Shown: positions 1-9,079 of the stretch, piece after piece
How positions within the stretch are numbered: position 1 is the first letter of the stretch
Layout of the letters: each line of letters begins with the position of its first letter
Source of the DNA: an uncultured Christensenellaceae bacterium
GTDB taxonomy: Bacteria > Bacillota > Clostridia > Christensenellales > UBA3700
Direction of reading: 5' to 3'
NCBI GenBank assembly: GCA_910588545.1
Contig: CAJUOU010000004.1
Location: 1 to 64,000 of the forward strand
DNA length: 64,000 nt
Made by a program: the position numbers and the translations under genes
The notes under the pieces: model-generated
The model's database searches: none
What the model was told of the DNA's origin: nothing
Seen by the model: the letters and a program-made list of their open reading frames with translations, nothing else

Positions 1-345
1 CTTCCTCTATTTTAACATATTACTACCTGTTTTTCAACCTTTATACTATCTTTACTTTAAATTTTTGGTTAATCTGTGATAATTGCAAACTACATATAAA
101 CCACTTAGCTTGCAGTCCGATAATACTACCCTTATTTAAAATAAAAAGTGATTAACTCCGTCATAACCGCCCGCGACATTAACAACATTGCGTAATTGGA
201 TTTGCACTTTATATAATTTAGAACTCAAATGTCAAATAATTGTTTCATAGTATTAAAAGAGCTCTAGTTTGATATTTGCTGTGCTTTTGCATGTTTACCA
301 ACTCATTATAATGCTATATTTTTTCCATTAGAATGTGATCTATAT
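1..345. other. Intergenic, downstream of restriction-modification locus
   Basis: AT-rich sequence with no convincing open frame, RNA or strong hairpin. It lies past the 3' end of the minus-strand restriction-modification genes. I see nothing further in it. Confidence 0.5.
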
Positions 346-2133
346 TTATTTTACAATATAAATTTTATCAAGCTCAAGACTCCCAATTAGTTTTCCATCA
401 CAATCTGTTAATATTTCAAAGTCTTTTAATAGTTTTGTATTAATTATTGCTATATTATAATTAACAACTGTTTTTTCGGTACAACTATCATCAATGCGAA
501 ACATAAAAATATAATCCACATCCATAGCAGGCGGCATAGATGAGTATTTCGCACCAATACCGATATTTAAAGATAATGGAGACTCATGCCCTCTTATTTT
601 TTTGTAAATTGTAGAAAGACCTCTTAATTTTTCCTCGTCGGTTATAAATGAATTTAACTTACGAGCATCACCAACAGATCTTGAGATCTCATCCTTACAT
701 TCTTCTAAATAAATAGTAGCAACTCCTGCGTTTTCGTGATAAGCGATAATATCTATATATGTACGTAATACTTTTCGCCCGATGCCGCCAGATAATATGC
801 ACCTGTCACCTTGAGCACCTGGATAGCTGACAGCTAATAAATCACATTGCATCTTTTTATAAAGTTCTACGCTTGCATAAGTAATAATATCTTCCTTTGC
901 AGCAGAATGGCTGAGTGATGATATTTCTAATGAGGTATAATTTGCCTCATACAATGTATTAAGATACTGTTTAATCGGAGTAGAGTTCCAAGATACAGAG
1001 CAAATTGTACGACGATATTGGTCTGTCAAGATTAGTTTCGAGGATAAGAAAAAAATGCTTTTGATAGATATGCTTGGATGTTTAATTAGAAATTCGTATA
1101 AGCTTACATCGTCTATTGTATACTTAGCGGTTGAAACTTTTGTAAAGATTGAAGTGGGCAAATTTAATGCAGTCACAAAAATATGCAAAGCGTTTTCATC
1201 AGAAAATATGTTGTTTTGTGTACGAATTAAATTCTTAACATAACTGCTTAACTCATTTTTTCTTGAAAGAGCATCAAATAATGCGGCATATCCACCACGC
1301 GCATTAAAATCCAAATCACGGTTTATTTGAATCTCAGTAACAGTGTGATCCACTCCTACAAGCATGTTGACAAAAAATAACACCCCACGATCAGGATCCA
1401 TAGCATGTCCGAATCTATTAATTTTTACGGTAAGATTATCATCTTCCCAACGGAATCTTGTTGAGTTGGTAATAAGAGATTTGATATTATTCACATTACG
1501 CTGAGTCAAAATATGAGAATACTGTTGATCATAATTCAATAGCAAGCTATTATAAAAACTTTCGATAGTTGAATTACCGTCAAAGCATTTTAACAATTGA
1601 GACAATACAGTCTTTATTTCATTATTGCTCGCTATACAAGATAAAGCATTTGGTTTTGTATTTAATACATAACTATCCGGCATTGTGTGCCATTGTATGG
1701 GATAAAATATTGCGCCATGATGTTTTGCTAAAACAATCTCATCGGCATCTGTAATTTTATTACCGCCGCCAAAGTCTTGTGCCATACCTTTATTAAGTGG
1801 ATAAATTTTCATTATTGGCGTTTTATATGCGGCACCCCAATAGTACACATCGGAACGTTGCATTTTATGATCGTCAGTAGGAACTGCTGTCGAATATTCT
1901 ACCATTAACAAAGGGAATTCTTGGTTGTTACAGATAGCCGTAATCAGCACATCTACATCTTTTGATTTCCTTATTCTACTGACTAATGAATCCGATGAAA
2001 CTATTTCACCATGAACTTTTTTAGTATAGATATTAATAATAGGGCATTCTATACCTATGCTTTGAAAATACTCTTTGAAATCAATGCCTTGTTCTAATAC
2101 CTCGGCATAAATTCTTATAACGTCAATTTTCAT
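346..2133 (-). CDS. Putative restriction endonuclease of a two-methyltransferase R-M locus
   Basis: A protein of about 595 residues encoded directly after two DNA methyltransferase genes. The ATG at 2133 overlaps the stop of the preceding methyltransferase (ATGA) and has a GGAG ribosome site; a TTG two codons earlier is less likely. Near the N-terminus, D61 in DVDVLI is followed by an acidic strand end, LLMVEYS (E79), then DDHKMQR (87-93). This resembles a PD-(D/E)XK nuclease core with a variant last position. Position and core motif suggest the restriction subunit, but I do not recognise the family and the rest of the protein shows no known domain. Function is therefore inferred mainly from context. 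It could also be another R-M accessory protein. Confidence 0.55.
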   Translation of the reverse strand: MKIDVIRIYAEVLEQGIDFKEYFQSIGIECPIINIYTKKVHGEIVSSDSLVSRIRKSKDVDVLITAICNNQEFPLLMVEYSTAVPTDDHKMQRSDVYYWGAAYKTPIMKIYPLNKGMAQDFGGGNKITDADEIVLAKHHGAIFYPIQWHTMPDSYVLNTKPNALSCIASNNEIKTVLSQLLKCFDGNSTIESFYNSLLLNYDQQYSHILTQRNVNNIKSLITNSTRFRWEDDNLTVKINRFGHAMDPDRGVLFFVNMLVGVDHTVTEIQINRDLDFNARGGYAALFDALSRKNELSSYVKNLIRTQNNIFSDENALHIFVTALNLPTSIFTKVSTAKYTIDDVSLYEFLIKHPSISIKSIFFLSSKLILTDQYRRTICSVSWNSTPIKQYLNTLYEANYTSLEISSLSHSAAKEDIITYASVELYKKMQCDLLAVSYPGAQGDRCILSGGIGRKVLRTYIDIIAYHENAGVATIYLEECKDEISRSVGDARKLNSFITDEEKLRGLSTIYKKIRGHESPLSLNIGIGAKYSSMPPAMDVDYIFMFRIDDSCTEKTVVNYNIAIINTKLLKDFEILTDCDGKLIGSLELDKIYIVK

Positions 2134-3233
2134 TGGCAAACTCCTTTTTTGAAAGTCAATATATGTTCTTTCTTTCCTTTTGTCCTGTATGATTGTTGAA
2201 AGGATTTTGATGTTTCATCTAATGAAGAGTAGGAATAATCTATTAATTGCCAATTCAATTTTTCACCGATTTTCTCCATATGGGATTTGGCCTCATATAT
2301 TTCGCCTTGTATTTTACCATCACCTATAACAATTACGATATGCCCATTGTCTTTTAGTGTTTTGTTGCAAGCTGAAAATATCTCATGTACGTCATCATCA
2401 AATTTATCTTGTGTTTTTTTTAAACTAGAGAATTCTCGCCTTGACCCAATTTCCTTTTCCATAGAGAACTTCACATCATATTCAAGCCAATTCATTCGAT
2501 GCTTATGATAAAGATAGTAATCATATGTATTGAGATATGGAGGCGAAGTTAATATTAAATCAACACTATTAGTCGGAATAATTTGATCGCATTGCTTCGC
2601 ATCTTTTAGATATATCTGAACACGATTGTTAGAGGTGCAGATATTATTAAAAGCAACAAACATCTCTAAGATAACATTGAACTTTTTAATAAACACATCC
2701 GTTATATGTTCAATAGTCATATTGGATTTGTTTATTGCAGCATAGCGAGTATCGCTTTCTTGATTAGAAACAGTATTGATAATAGACGAGAAAACTAAAT
2801 TGACAAATAGTTTTTGCTCGTCATTCCGCAAATTCTGCACTTCATATTTAATAGAACTTAATACGGTAATTGCGTTTTTGCAAAACCAATGCTCAATAGA
2901 TGGGTAACTAAATGTTTCTACGCTTTGAATAATATTATATAGGTTGTTTTCAAAATGTGTGATAAAGGTTTGCAATTCTGAGATATCTTCTTGAGATAGT
3001 TTAAGTTGCTTAAAAGATGATATTAAAATAGCAATGTGATTTATATCCGTACCATATCCAATCCGATTCAAAAGTCTTGCGGCTAATAGAGTTGTTCCGG
3101 ATCCCAAAAAAGGATCAAATACTACCCCATTTTCACCAGTATACTTTGAAATATAATTCAATGCCAGATCGATGGGAAATTTTGCTGGATATGGATGAAC
3201 TCTATCTATTTTTCTTATTAGTTGTATATCCAT
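2130..3233 (-). CDS. DNA methyltransferase (SPPY type), second of pair
   Basis: SAM-dependent DNA amino-methyltransferase, 367 residues from the ATG at 3233. An upstream reading-frame extension would overlap the previous gene by about 150 nt and is rejected; the chosen start lies 5 nt after that gene's stop. The N-terminus has HPYPAKF (13-19), then the SAM-binding motif DPFLGSGTT (40-48) and the catalytic motif TSPPY (about 229-233). TSPPY is typical of N4-cytosine enzymes, although some N6-adenine enzymes have it. About 180 residues between the two motifs may contain the target-recognition region. It lies in a tight operon between another methyltransferase and the putative endonuclease, so the pair may modify the two strands of one asymmetric site. 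Confidence 0.85.
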   Translation of the reverse strand: MDIQLIRKIDRVHPYPAKFPIDLALNYISKYTGENGVVFDPFLGSGTTLLAARLLNRIGYGTDINHIAILISSFKQLKLSQEDISELQTFITHFENNLYNIIQSVETFSYPSIEHWFCKNAITVLSSIKYEVQNLRNDEQKLFVNLVFSSIINTVSNQESDTRYAAINKSNMTIEHITDVFIKKFNVILEMFVAFNNICTSNNRVQIYLKDAKQCDQIIPTNSVDLILTSPPYLNTYDYYLYHKHRMNWLEYDVKFSMEKEIGSRREFSSLKKTQDKFDDDVHEIFSACNKTLKDNGHIVIVIGDGKIQGEIYEAKSHMEKIGEKLNWQLIDYSYSSLDETSKSFQQSYRTKGKKEHILTFKKGVCQ

Positions 3234-3238
3234 TGATG

Positions 3239-4126
3239 TTATTTTGGTCTCCTTAAAACTACAATATACGAGTGATTTTGATTCACGTAGAAAACAGACG
3301 GATACCCTAATAATACCAATGACCTTTGCTCGTTTTGATCCCAAATAATTAAATCGTGGTAAACAAATCCTGCTTTCGAGCCACATTCTGCTATTGCTGA
3401 ATGTAAATCAACATAAGGGATCTTATTTTTTATATCTCTGAAATCTTTCACTACCCAAACATTATATCCGCCTGGTTTTGTTTTTGAATAAATTTTTCTC
3501 ATTATGCGAACGACTTTTTCTTTATATATTTCTAAAGGCATATTACCCAAATCGCACTCAAGATCAGAATATACTTTCGTCGTTGCGTTATTTTCATATA
3601 CAAAGGCAGAATTTTTATGTCTATTGTTTCTATCGTCAACAACTTTATGAATTAAATCCGCATAGGGCGGAGACGTTAATGTTAGCTGAATTTTTGCATC
3701 TTCAATATTATTTAATTGCTCCTCGCAATCACCATTATAAACTTGAAAAGTTGTTGTTCTTAATAAGTTAATTGAGCTTTGTATTTCTTGATTGGCAATA
3801 TTAAAGTATTGGGAAGATAATTCAATACCAATACCATATCTATCATTATTGATTGCAGATATGATAGTTGTACCTGTACCGAGAAACGGATCTAAAATGG
3901 TATCTCCCTTTTTAGAATACATCGAGATTACTCTATCGCATAACTTTTCGGGATATGTAGCACCATGATTTAAATGTTTCTTTTTCCTAGCAGACGAAAG
4001 ATCATTCCAAACGCTACGGCTATTAAGTGTCCATTCTCTTGCTGTCATGCCATTGAACGTTCTGTCTCTTTGTTCAGCTTCTTTAAATTTTTGTGATTCA
4101 ATTTCGTTATCTATAATTTCACCCAT
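3239..4126 (-). CDS. DNA methyltransferase (SPPY type), first of pair
   Basis: SAM-dependent DNA methyltransferase, 295 residues from the ATG at 4126. That ATG has a GAGGA site 7 nt upstream; an in-frame ATG at 4150 has no ribosome site, so the shorter form is preferred. SAM motif DPFLGTGTT is at about 79-87 and catalytic TSPPY at about 151-155. Motif I therefore precedes motif IV with little sequence between them, unlike its partner at 2130-3233. The TSPPY signature favours N4-cytosine methylation. It is the first gene of the R-M operon and is preceded by a good promoter (4364-4392) and a leader of about 230 nt. No controller-protein gene is present. Confidence 0.85.
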   Translation of the reverse strand: MGEIIDNEIESQKFKEAEQRDRTFNGMTAREWTLNSRSVWNDLSSARKKKHLNHGATYPEKLCDRVISMYSKKGDTILDPFLGTGTTIISAINNDRYGIGIELSSQYFNIANQEIQSSINLLRTTTFQVYNGDCEEQLNNIEDAKIQLTLTSPPYADLIHKVVDDRNNRHKNSAFVYENNATTKVYSDLECDLGNMPLEIYKEKVVRIMRKIYSKTKPGGYNVWVVKDFRDIKNKIPYVDLHSAIAECGSKAGFVYHDLIIWDQNEQRSLVLLGYPSVFYVNQNHSYIVVLRRPK

Positions 4127-4363
4127 ATTAATTTCCTCAGTAAATTCCATTATATCACTTATGTCTTAGCAAAGCGTAGCGCATATCTTAACAAGCATGC
4201 TTTTATTTACATTCTCATTTTTACTTCACTTTGCCATAGTGTTTGTAGATATTCCAGCAACAATGTGCAACTCTTCTCGTTTTCATATCCAGAGCAATCA
4301 GTACCTACTAAAGTTTTTTATAACTATTAGCCATGCAAGTCGGCTTTCAATTATACTAATTTG

Positions 4364-4392
4364 ATTATAGCATAAAGTGATTTACTTTGCAA
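4364..4392 (-). promoter_or_regulatory. Promoter of the R-M operon
   Basis: On the minus strand, TTGCAA, a 17-nt spacer and TATAAT, with TG one base before the -10 (extended -10). It faces the first methyltransferase gene. The predicted transcript starts near 4357, giving a long untranslated leader. Confidence 0.6.
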
Positions 4393-4435
4393 GAATATCT
4401 TCGTATTTGCCAAGATATTCTGTTTAAATATTATA

Positions 4436-4696
4436 TCAAATCATCATTGTACTTTTCCTTTTTAAATACCCCATAAAATTTGCTACACTCATTTTTGGCG
4501 GTATTGATACTAATAAATGTACATGGTCAGGCATCATATTTCCTGCTATTATTTCTACTCCTTTCCATTTACATAAGTCTTTTATTATTTACTGTATATC
4601 TTTTCTTAATTTGTTATATACAATTTTTCTTCTATATTTTAGTGCAAATACTTTGTGATACTTGCATAACCAGCGTGTATGTTCTAAACTATTCAT
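4436..4696 (-). pseudogene. tnpA: IS200/IS605-family transposase TnpA, broken
   Basis: Translation from the ATG at 4696 (good GGAGG site) gives the start of a Y1 HUH transposase: MNSLEHTRWLCKYHKVFALK, then an in-frame TAA at codon 36. The same frame continues with the family signature MMPDHVHLLVSIPPKMSVA (HVH metal-binding motif) and YLKRKS before a second stop at 4436. The C-terminal part with the catalytic tyrosine is missing, so the gene is both interrupted and truncated. A small hairpin upstream (ACACAC-ATA-GTGTGT, 4799-4813) could be a remnant of the element's end. The R-M operon lies immediately beyond it, which fits an insertion-prone accessory region. Confidence 0.85.
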
Positions 4697-4874
4697 GAAT
4701 GTTATCCTCCTGTGTTTATGATTTAATTGGCTCGAACACCTAGATTATATCATAATTTTGGATAACATTAATTTTTCTTTTGCTTAAGCTTAAATCACAC
4801 ACACATAGTGTGTAGTTGTTAAAAGTCGAACTTTTATAGTTTGACTTTTCTCTCACTAAAGTAGTAAAGCAAAA

Positions 4875-4894
4875 AAGTTCCCTTATGGGAACTT
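4875..4894 (-). terminator. Terminator of lipoprotein gene
   Basis: AAGTTCCC-TTAT-GGGAACTT hairpin followed on the minus strand by a run of T, just past the lipoprotein stop. Confidence 0.8.
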
Positions 4895-4908
4895 CTTGAT
4901 ACATTAAA

Positions 4909-5562
4909 TTACTTTAAATTTGCTTTGCTGTTTTCCAACGCCTCTTTTGCGGCGTCTGGTATAAATATCTCTTTGCTATCTAGCACAAACTTATAGTCAT
5001 ACTCATCTGTAACAGTGTTGTTTAATCTTACATACAACTCTTGTTCTGTTACCTTTATACTTACATAGTCATATATCTCCGTTACTGCTGTATACCATCC
5101 CTCTTTTTCTTCAAACAAGCTTACCAATATTTCTTCACTTATCGGCTCTATCAATTCCTTTATTTCCCTCGGGCAACAATCCCTTGCAAACAACTTTCTT
5201 ATATCAAACTCCTCTTCGTTCATTTCCTCATAATCTTTAAAGCTTATGCTCTCTGCCGTCCATTCGTATTCTTCTATTCCCTCACTTGTTCCCGTATAGA
5301 TGTTGTACCTATCTTCCAACACCTCATATATTATTTGTGTTTCGTATTCGTTTTCTATATCCCTATATATAAACAATACTCTATTTCCGTTGTAATAATA
5401 TTCATTACCGCTACCGTCATAACAACTCTTTTTATCCGTCTTATACCACTTGCCCATAAAATCAGACGGATTGGCTACTTTCTCCCCGCATCCGCCCAAC
5501 AGCATAATCATGGCAATGGCAACCATGACGATTGCTATTACCATAACAAACCTTCTTTTCAT
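4909..5562 (-). CDS. Secreted lipoprotein of unknown function
   Basis: A 217-residue protein with a lipoprotein signal peptide: charged start (MKRRF), hydrophobic segment, then lipobox LLGGC. The ATG at 5562 has a GGAG site; a TTG four codons upstream lacks one. The mature part is acidic and rich in Tyr, Glu and Asp, with a MGKWYKTDK stretch near its start, as in lipocalin-like small lipoproteins of Firmicutes, but no family is recognised. It should be attached to the outer face of the cytoplasmic membrane. It appears to be a single-gene unit with its own terminator. Confidence 0.75.
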   Translation of the reverse strand: MKRRFVMVIAIVMVAIAMIMLLGGCGEKVANPSDFMGKWYKTDKKSCYDGSGNEYYYNGNRVLFIYRDIENEYETQIIYEVLEDRYNIYTGTSEGIEEYEWTAESISFKDYEEMNEEEFDIRKLFARDCCPREIKELIEPISEEILVSLFEEKEGWYTAVTEIYDYVSIKVTEQELYVRLNNTVTDEYDYKFVLDSKEIFIPDAAKEALENSKANLK

Positions 5563-6079
5563 GAATTTCTCCAATGTTTTATCTTTAGTATTTTGAAAGC
5601 TATTTTACTTATATTTAAACGAAAAACACTCCATTCTAACATAATATAATATAACCATCAATTATTGCCAATATAGCATAATTACTTTATCTTTGCAACT
5701 ACTTACAGCTGTTTAATACAATATTATCAGTTTTTTTTAACTTTTTTAATATTTTTTGTTAAATATATACTCAATTATTCATATTTTTATTACTTAAAAA
5801 ATTTTTACTACAAAGAAATATTTTTTTAATTTTCTTTAAATGAAAACTGAAAACAACTGCTTTTAAAATAAACTTTTTCTATTTTGTCAAATAATGTTTT
5901 TAGACCATAATAACTATATTGTATAAGTAATCAAATAATATTTTACAAATTACCCCCGATTTTCAGCATAAATTTTCGTTTTTATGTTAAATTTTATCAA
6001 ACATAAAATATTTTTTTAACAATACATTTTCCGCAGTTAATATAGTTTATCTACTTTGAAATCAATTAATTATATCAAA
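5563..6079. other. AT-rich intergenic region
   Basis: About 500 nt of very AT-rich sequence between the lipoprotein gene and the terminator of the flotillin gene. No supported gene or RNA. It contains one copy of the recurrent motif TGAAAATCGG on the minus strand (about 5954-5966). Confidence 0.5.
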
Positions 6080-6108
6080 ACCCCTTATACCATTACGATA
6101 CAAGGGGT
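6080..6108 (-). terminator. Terminator of flotillin gene
   Basis: ACCCCTT...AAGGGGT stem with a 15-nt loop, followed on the minus strand by TTTT, 30 nt beyond the flotillin stop. Confidence 0.65.
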
Positions 6109-6137
6109 CTTTAATTACTATAAATTTCTAATAAGTA

Positions 6138-7565
6138 TTATTCCTTTACTTTTTCAGCAGGCACTTCTTCTGCCTTTGGAACAGCATTAGGTTTGATAAA
6201 TTCAGGCAATGTCAAGCCTGCCATGTCAAACATTTCAGTTAACGGAGGTAATGACTTCATCATACCCGAAAGAAAGTTTGATGTACCGGTCTTTCCATCG
6301 GCATTAGTACCACTATCCCAAACAGTAACTTTGTCTATCTTAATATTCTTGATAGCCTCTACTTGTTTAGCAACTATCTCTTCCAACTTATCTGCAACCA
6401 TTAATCTTACAGCATTTGCAGCATCGCCGTTTGCAGCCTCAACAATCTTCTTGATACCTGTCGCCTGTGCGTTTAGCATAGCTTGAACACCTCGAGCCTC
6501 TGCCTCCATTTTTGCATATATAGCCTCTGCCTCACCTCTTGCTTTTCTACGCATTTGTTCAGCCTCTGCCTCTGCTTCCAACTCTTTTTTACGTTTGTCA
6601 ATCTCAACTTTAACGATGACATCCGCCTCTTGAGTAGCTTTTTCTTTTTCTGCTCTGGCTTTTTCTGCCTCTTGCTCTGCAGCATAAGCATCTTCTAACG
6701 CTTTAGCGGCTTGTATTTTTTCCGCTGCAACTGCTATACGCATTGCCTCTGCTTGTTTCTCTCTAAGTCTTGCTTGAGCCTCAGCAATATCTGCTTTTGC
6801 TTTATTTTCGCCCGCAATAGCCTCACTTTCAGCTTGTGAAACGTTTATTCTCTCATCTCTTTGAGCTTGTGCCTCACCTATGCTACCATGCTTATCTGCC
6901 TCAGCAACGGATATTTTTGCCTCGTTTATAGCCCTTGATGCAGCCTCTTTACCCAACGCCTCAATATAACCTGATTCATCGGATATATCTGTCATATTAA
7001 CGTTAATCAATCTCAAACCGATTTTTTTCAACTCTCCCTCAACGTTTCTTGAGATAGCATCCAAAAATTTATCACGGTCGGTATTGATTTCCTCAATATT
7101 CATTGTTGCGATTACCAACCTTAACTGACCGAAAATAATATCTTTTGCTAGTTCTTGTATCTCGTTTAACTTAAGTCCTAGCAATCTTTCCGCAGCGTTT
7201 TGCATTACTGCAGGCTCTGTACTGATACCTACAGTAAATCGGCTTGGTACATCAATACGAATATTTTGTCTGGACAATGCATTTTTTAAATCAACGCTAA
7301 TTGAAATAGGTGTCAAATCCAAAAAAGCATACGACTGTATCATTGGCACGATAAATGCTGCGCCACCATGAATACATTTTGACGAATTTTGTGTACCGTC
7401 TTTTTCCTTGGCAATTTTACCATAAATTACCATTACTTTATCTGACGGACACTTTTTGTATCTTGCAAAGAACAATACAGAAATTGATGCTATCAACAAC
7501 ACAACTACTACAACAAGGATAGCAATAACACCACCTGTTCCCATTGCTGCTAACAAACTTAACAT
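6138..7565 (-). CDS. floT: Flotillin-like SPFH-domain membrane protein
   Basis: 475 residues from the ATG at 7565 (AGGAGG site); an upstream in-frame ATG at 7601 is less well placed. The N-terminus has one hydrophobic hairpin-like segment (GGVIAILVVVVVLLIASISV). An SPFH/band-7 domain follows, and then a long Ala/Glu-rich coiled coil (roughly residues 210-370, with repeated AEAQA/EAEAE stretches). In the family these proteins oligomerise in the cytoplasmic membrane and organise fluid or raft-like domains. It follows an NfeD-family gene, the usual partner in the yuaF-yuaG (floT) operon of Bacillus. It ends in a typical FloT C-terminal region rather than in a protease. Confidence 0.88.
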   Translation of the reverse strand: MLSLLAAMGTGGVIAILVVVVVLLIASISVLFFARYKKCPSDKVMVIYGKIAKEKDGTQNSSKCIHGGAAFIVPMIQSYAFLDLTPISISVDLKNALSRQNIRIDVPSRFTVGISTEPAVMQNAAERLLGLKLNEIQELAKDIIFGQLRLVIATMNIEEINTDRDKFLDAISRNVEGELKKIGLRLINVNMTDISDESGYIEALGKEAASRAINEAKISVAEADKHGSIGEAQAQRDERINVSQAESEAIAGENKAKADIAEAQARLREKQAEAMRIAVAAEKIQAAKALEDAYAAEQEAEKARAEKEKATQEADVIVKVEIDKRKKELEAEAEAEQMRRKARGEAEAIYAKMEAEARGVQAMLNAQATGIKKIVEAANGDAANAVRLMVADKLEEIVAKQVEAIKNIKIDKVTVWDSGTNADGKTGTSNFLSGMMKSLPPLTEMFDMAGLTLPEFIKPNAVPKAEEVPAEKVKE

Positions 7566-7685
7566 TTTACTTCCTCCTATTTTTTTATACTCTAATTTCA
7601 CAATGTAAAAAAGAGCTTTTACATGTTTTTAATATTATTTTAAATTTCAACAGACTACAGTCTTGCGACTTATGTATTCAGTTGT

Positions 7686-8318
7686 TTACTTTTTCCTTCT
7701 TTTTTTCTTAGGCTCTTCTATGGTAGGCAATGCAACCTCTACATTCAAATCACTACTTACTTTGCAAACACCGCCTACAAGACTTATTACTTTAACATCC
7801 TTACCTGTTGGTATTGCTTCCGTCTCATCTGTCACGGCATCCATTTCCACAAGTTTACCTTGCAATACAATGCTTAATTTACCGTGCCCCTCGCCTTTTG
7901 CAGGAATTTTCAAGTATACTTCCGCAACCTTACCGATTGCATTACGGTTATCTATAGCTCCGTCTGCTTGCAATTTGCGTATTGCTTTATACGCAAAACC
8001 GATAGCCACAAATGCCACTAACCCGCAAACTATAGATACAGCTATCGTCCAACCATCTGCCAATCCTCCCATTACACAGGCAACACCTACCCAGCCACCG
8101 ATAGCGAAGAAACCTACCAAGCCTTTCAAAGTAAAAATACCTATGCCACCATCAGCATCTCCGTCAAAATCAGGTCCGCCGTCTCCGCCGATATCTATAT
8201 CTCCGTCTCCTGAAAACCCTATCAACAACAATATAAATTGTATCAGCAACAAAGCAGACGCTACACATCCTAGGACAAAATATATCTGTCCTATTAGCCT
8301 TAATTGTTCCCAAAACAT
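7686..8318 (-). CDS. NfeD-family membrane protein
   Basis: 210 residues, ATG at 8318 with GGAGG upstream. It has an N-terminal transmembrane segment (residues 10-35), a Gly/Asp-rich loop (GDGDIDIGGDGG), two further hydrophobic segments, and a soluble C-terminal domain of about 70 residues (from RNAIGKVAEVYLKIP) that fits the NfeD OB-fold. The C-terminus is basic (KKKRRKK). It pairs with the downstream flotillin gene, as in yuaF-floT, and the two probably form one transcript. NfeD proteins are proposed to act with flotillins in membrane organisation; the exact role is unknown. Confidence 0.82.
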   Translation of the reverse strand: MFWEQLRLIGQIYFVLGCVASALLLIQFILLLIGFSGDGDIDIGGDGGPDFDGDADGGIGIFTLKGLVGFFAIGGWVGVACVMGGLADGWTIAVSIVCGLVAFVAIGFAYKAIRKLQADGAIDNRNAIGKVAEVYLKIPAKGEGHGKLSIVLQGKLVEMDAVTDETEAIPTGKDVKVISLVGGVCKVSSDLNVEVALPTIEEPKKKRRKK

Positions 8319-8662
8319 TTTAAATCCTCCATGTTTCCGCGTATTCGAATTTGCTTAAGATTGCCTACCGCAACCTTTCTACTATACACTATAATATATT
8401 ATATCACATTTAAAAATATATTGCAATACCTTTTATTATTATGCGCGGTAATTGTTGGAATATGGTCACTTTCATACCAACTAACTAAAAAACTTTGATA
8501 AGAAAATGACTGCAATGTTCCATATCCAATATGTGCAGAACATGTCAAAACCAAAATTGAATGAATTTAGGTTATTTATAAGATTTTAGAAATTTACCAA
8601 AATTCAAGATAATCTCGATGAAAATCGGGGTTATTAGTGTATTTTTGAATTTATAAAGTCAA
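8319..8662. other. Intergenic region
   Basis: No supported gene. It holds the promoter region of the NfeD/flotillin operon and a copy of TGAAAATCGGGG near 8619-8630. Open frames here have no ribosome site. Confidence 0.5.
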
Positions 8663-8695
8663 GACCACTATCACATGCAACACAAGATAGTGGTC
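8663..8695 (-). terminator. Terminator after SH3-like gene
   Basis: 10-bp perfect stem GACCACTATC/GATAGTGGTC with a 13-nt loop, 20 nt beyond the stop of the gene ending at 8717. Confidence 0.6.
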
Positions 8696-8716
8696 AAAAA
8701 TATTGTTTCAATTTTA

Positions 8717-9079
8717 TTAACTGTCATAATCGTAAGGAATTTTATTTAGTTTTTCGCCTAGCAAATTTACTATATATCCATTCTCAACCTTGCAAAACCA
8801 CCTTTTTTCTTGATTTGGCAAATTAATCAATAAATATTCGTCCGTGCAATTGCTCTCTTCGACAACTTCCAAATATTTTATTTCAATATAATCTACAATA
8901 TCGCCTTTTAAATCATACATTATTTCCTCGCTAAATGGTCTAGGGTCAGAAAATATTACTTGAAATGCTCTAAATTGGATTTCCGCATCAATAATTGTTC
9001 CTACCATTCCTTTAAAAATTCCCCATTTTTCATATTCTGGTTTTGAAACCAACACTTTAACTTTATCAAACAACTTCAT
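8717..9079 (-). CDS. Small protein with SH3/KOW-like fold (possible immunity partner)
   Basis: 120 residues. The N-terminal half, KVKVLVSKPEYEKWGIFKG followed by MVGTII, resembles DUF4926-type or KOW/SH3-like small proteins found next to toxin domains. The C-terminus has a short Asp/Tyr tail. Its start overlaps the 3' end of the preceding gene by 14 nt, so the two are probably co-translated. It is related to the second half of the protein at 13109-13711 (EYDLVEIIRDRPEYAEEGFG and GDMGIIY), which also follows a gene of the same partner family. An immunity or antitoxin role is inferred from this repeated pairing and is not shown. Confidence 0.6.
   Translation of the reverse strand: MKLFDKVKVLVSKPEYEKWGIFKGMVGTIIDAEIQFRAFQVIFSDPRPFSEEIMYDLKGDIVDYIEIKYLEVVEESNCTDEYLLINLPNQEKRWFCKVENGYIVNLLGEKLNKIPYDYDS

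Noticed and set aside
3234..3386. N-terminal extension of the second methyltransferase
   Set aside because: It would overlap the first methyltransferase gene by about 150 nt; the ATG at 3233 fits the family start better.
4480..4698. Plus-strand open frame over the IS200 remnant
   Set aside because: The minus strand gives the clear transposase signature; the plus frame is only its complement.
7663..8358. Long plus-strand open frame over the NfeD gene
   Set aside because: Antisense shadow of a well-supported membrane protein gene; Pro/Ser-rich translation with no domain.
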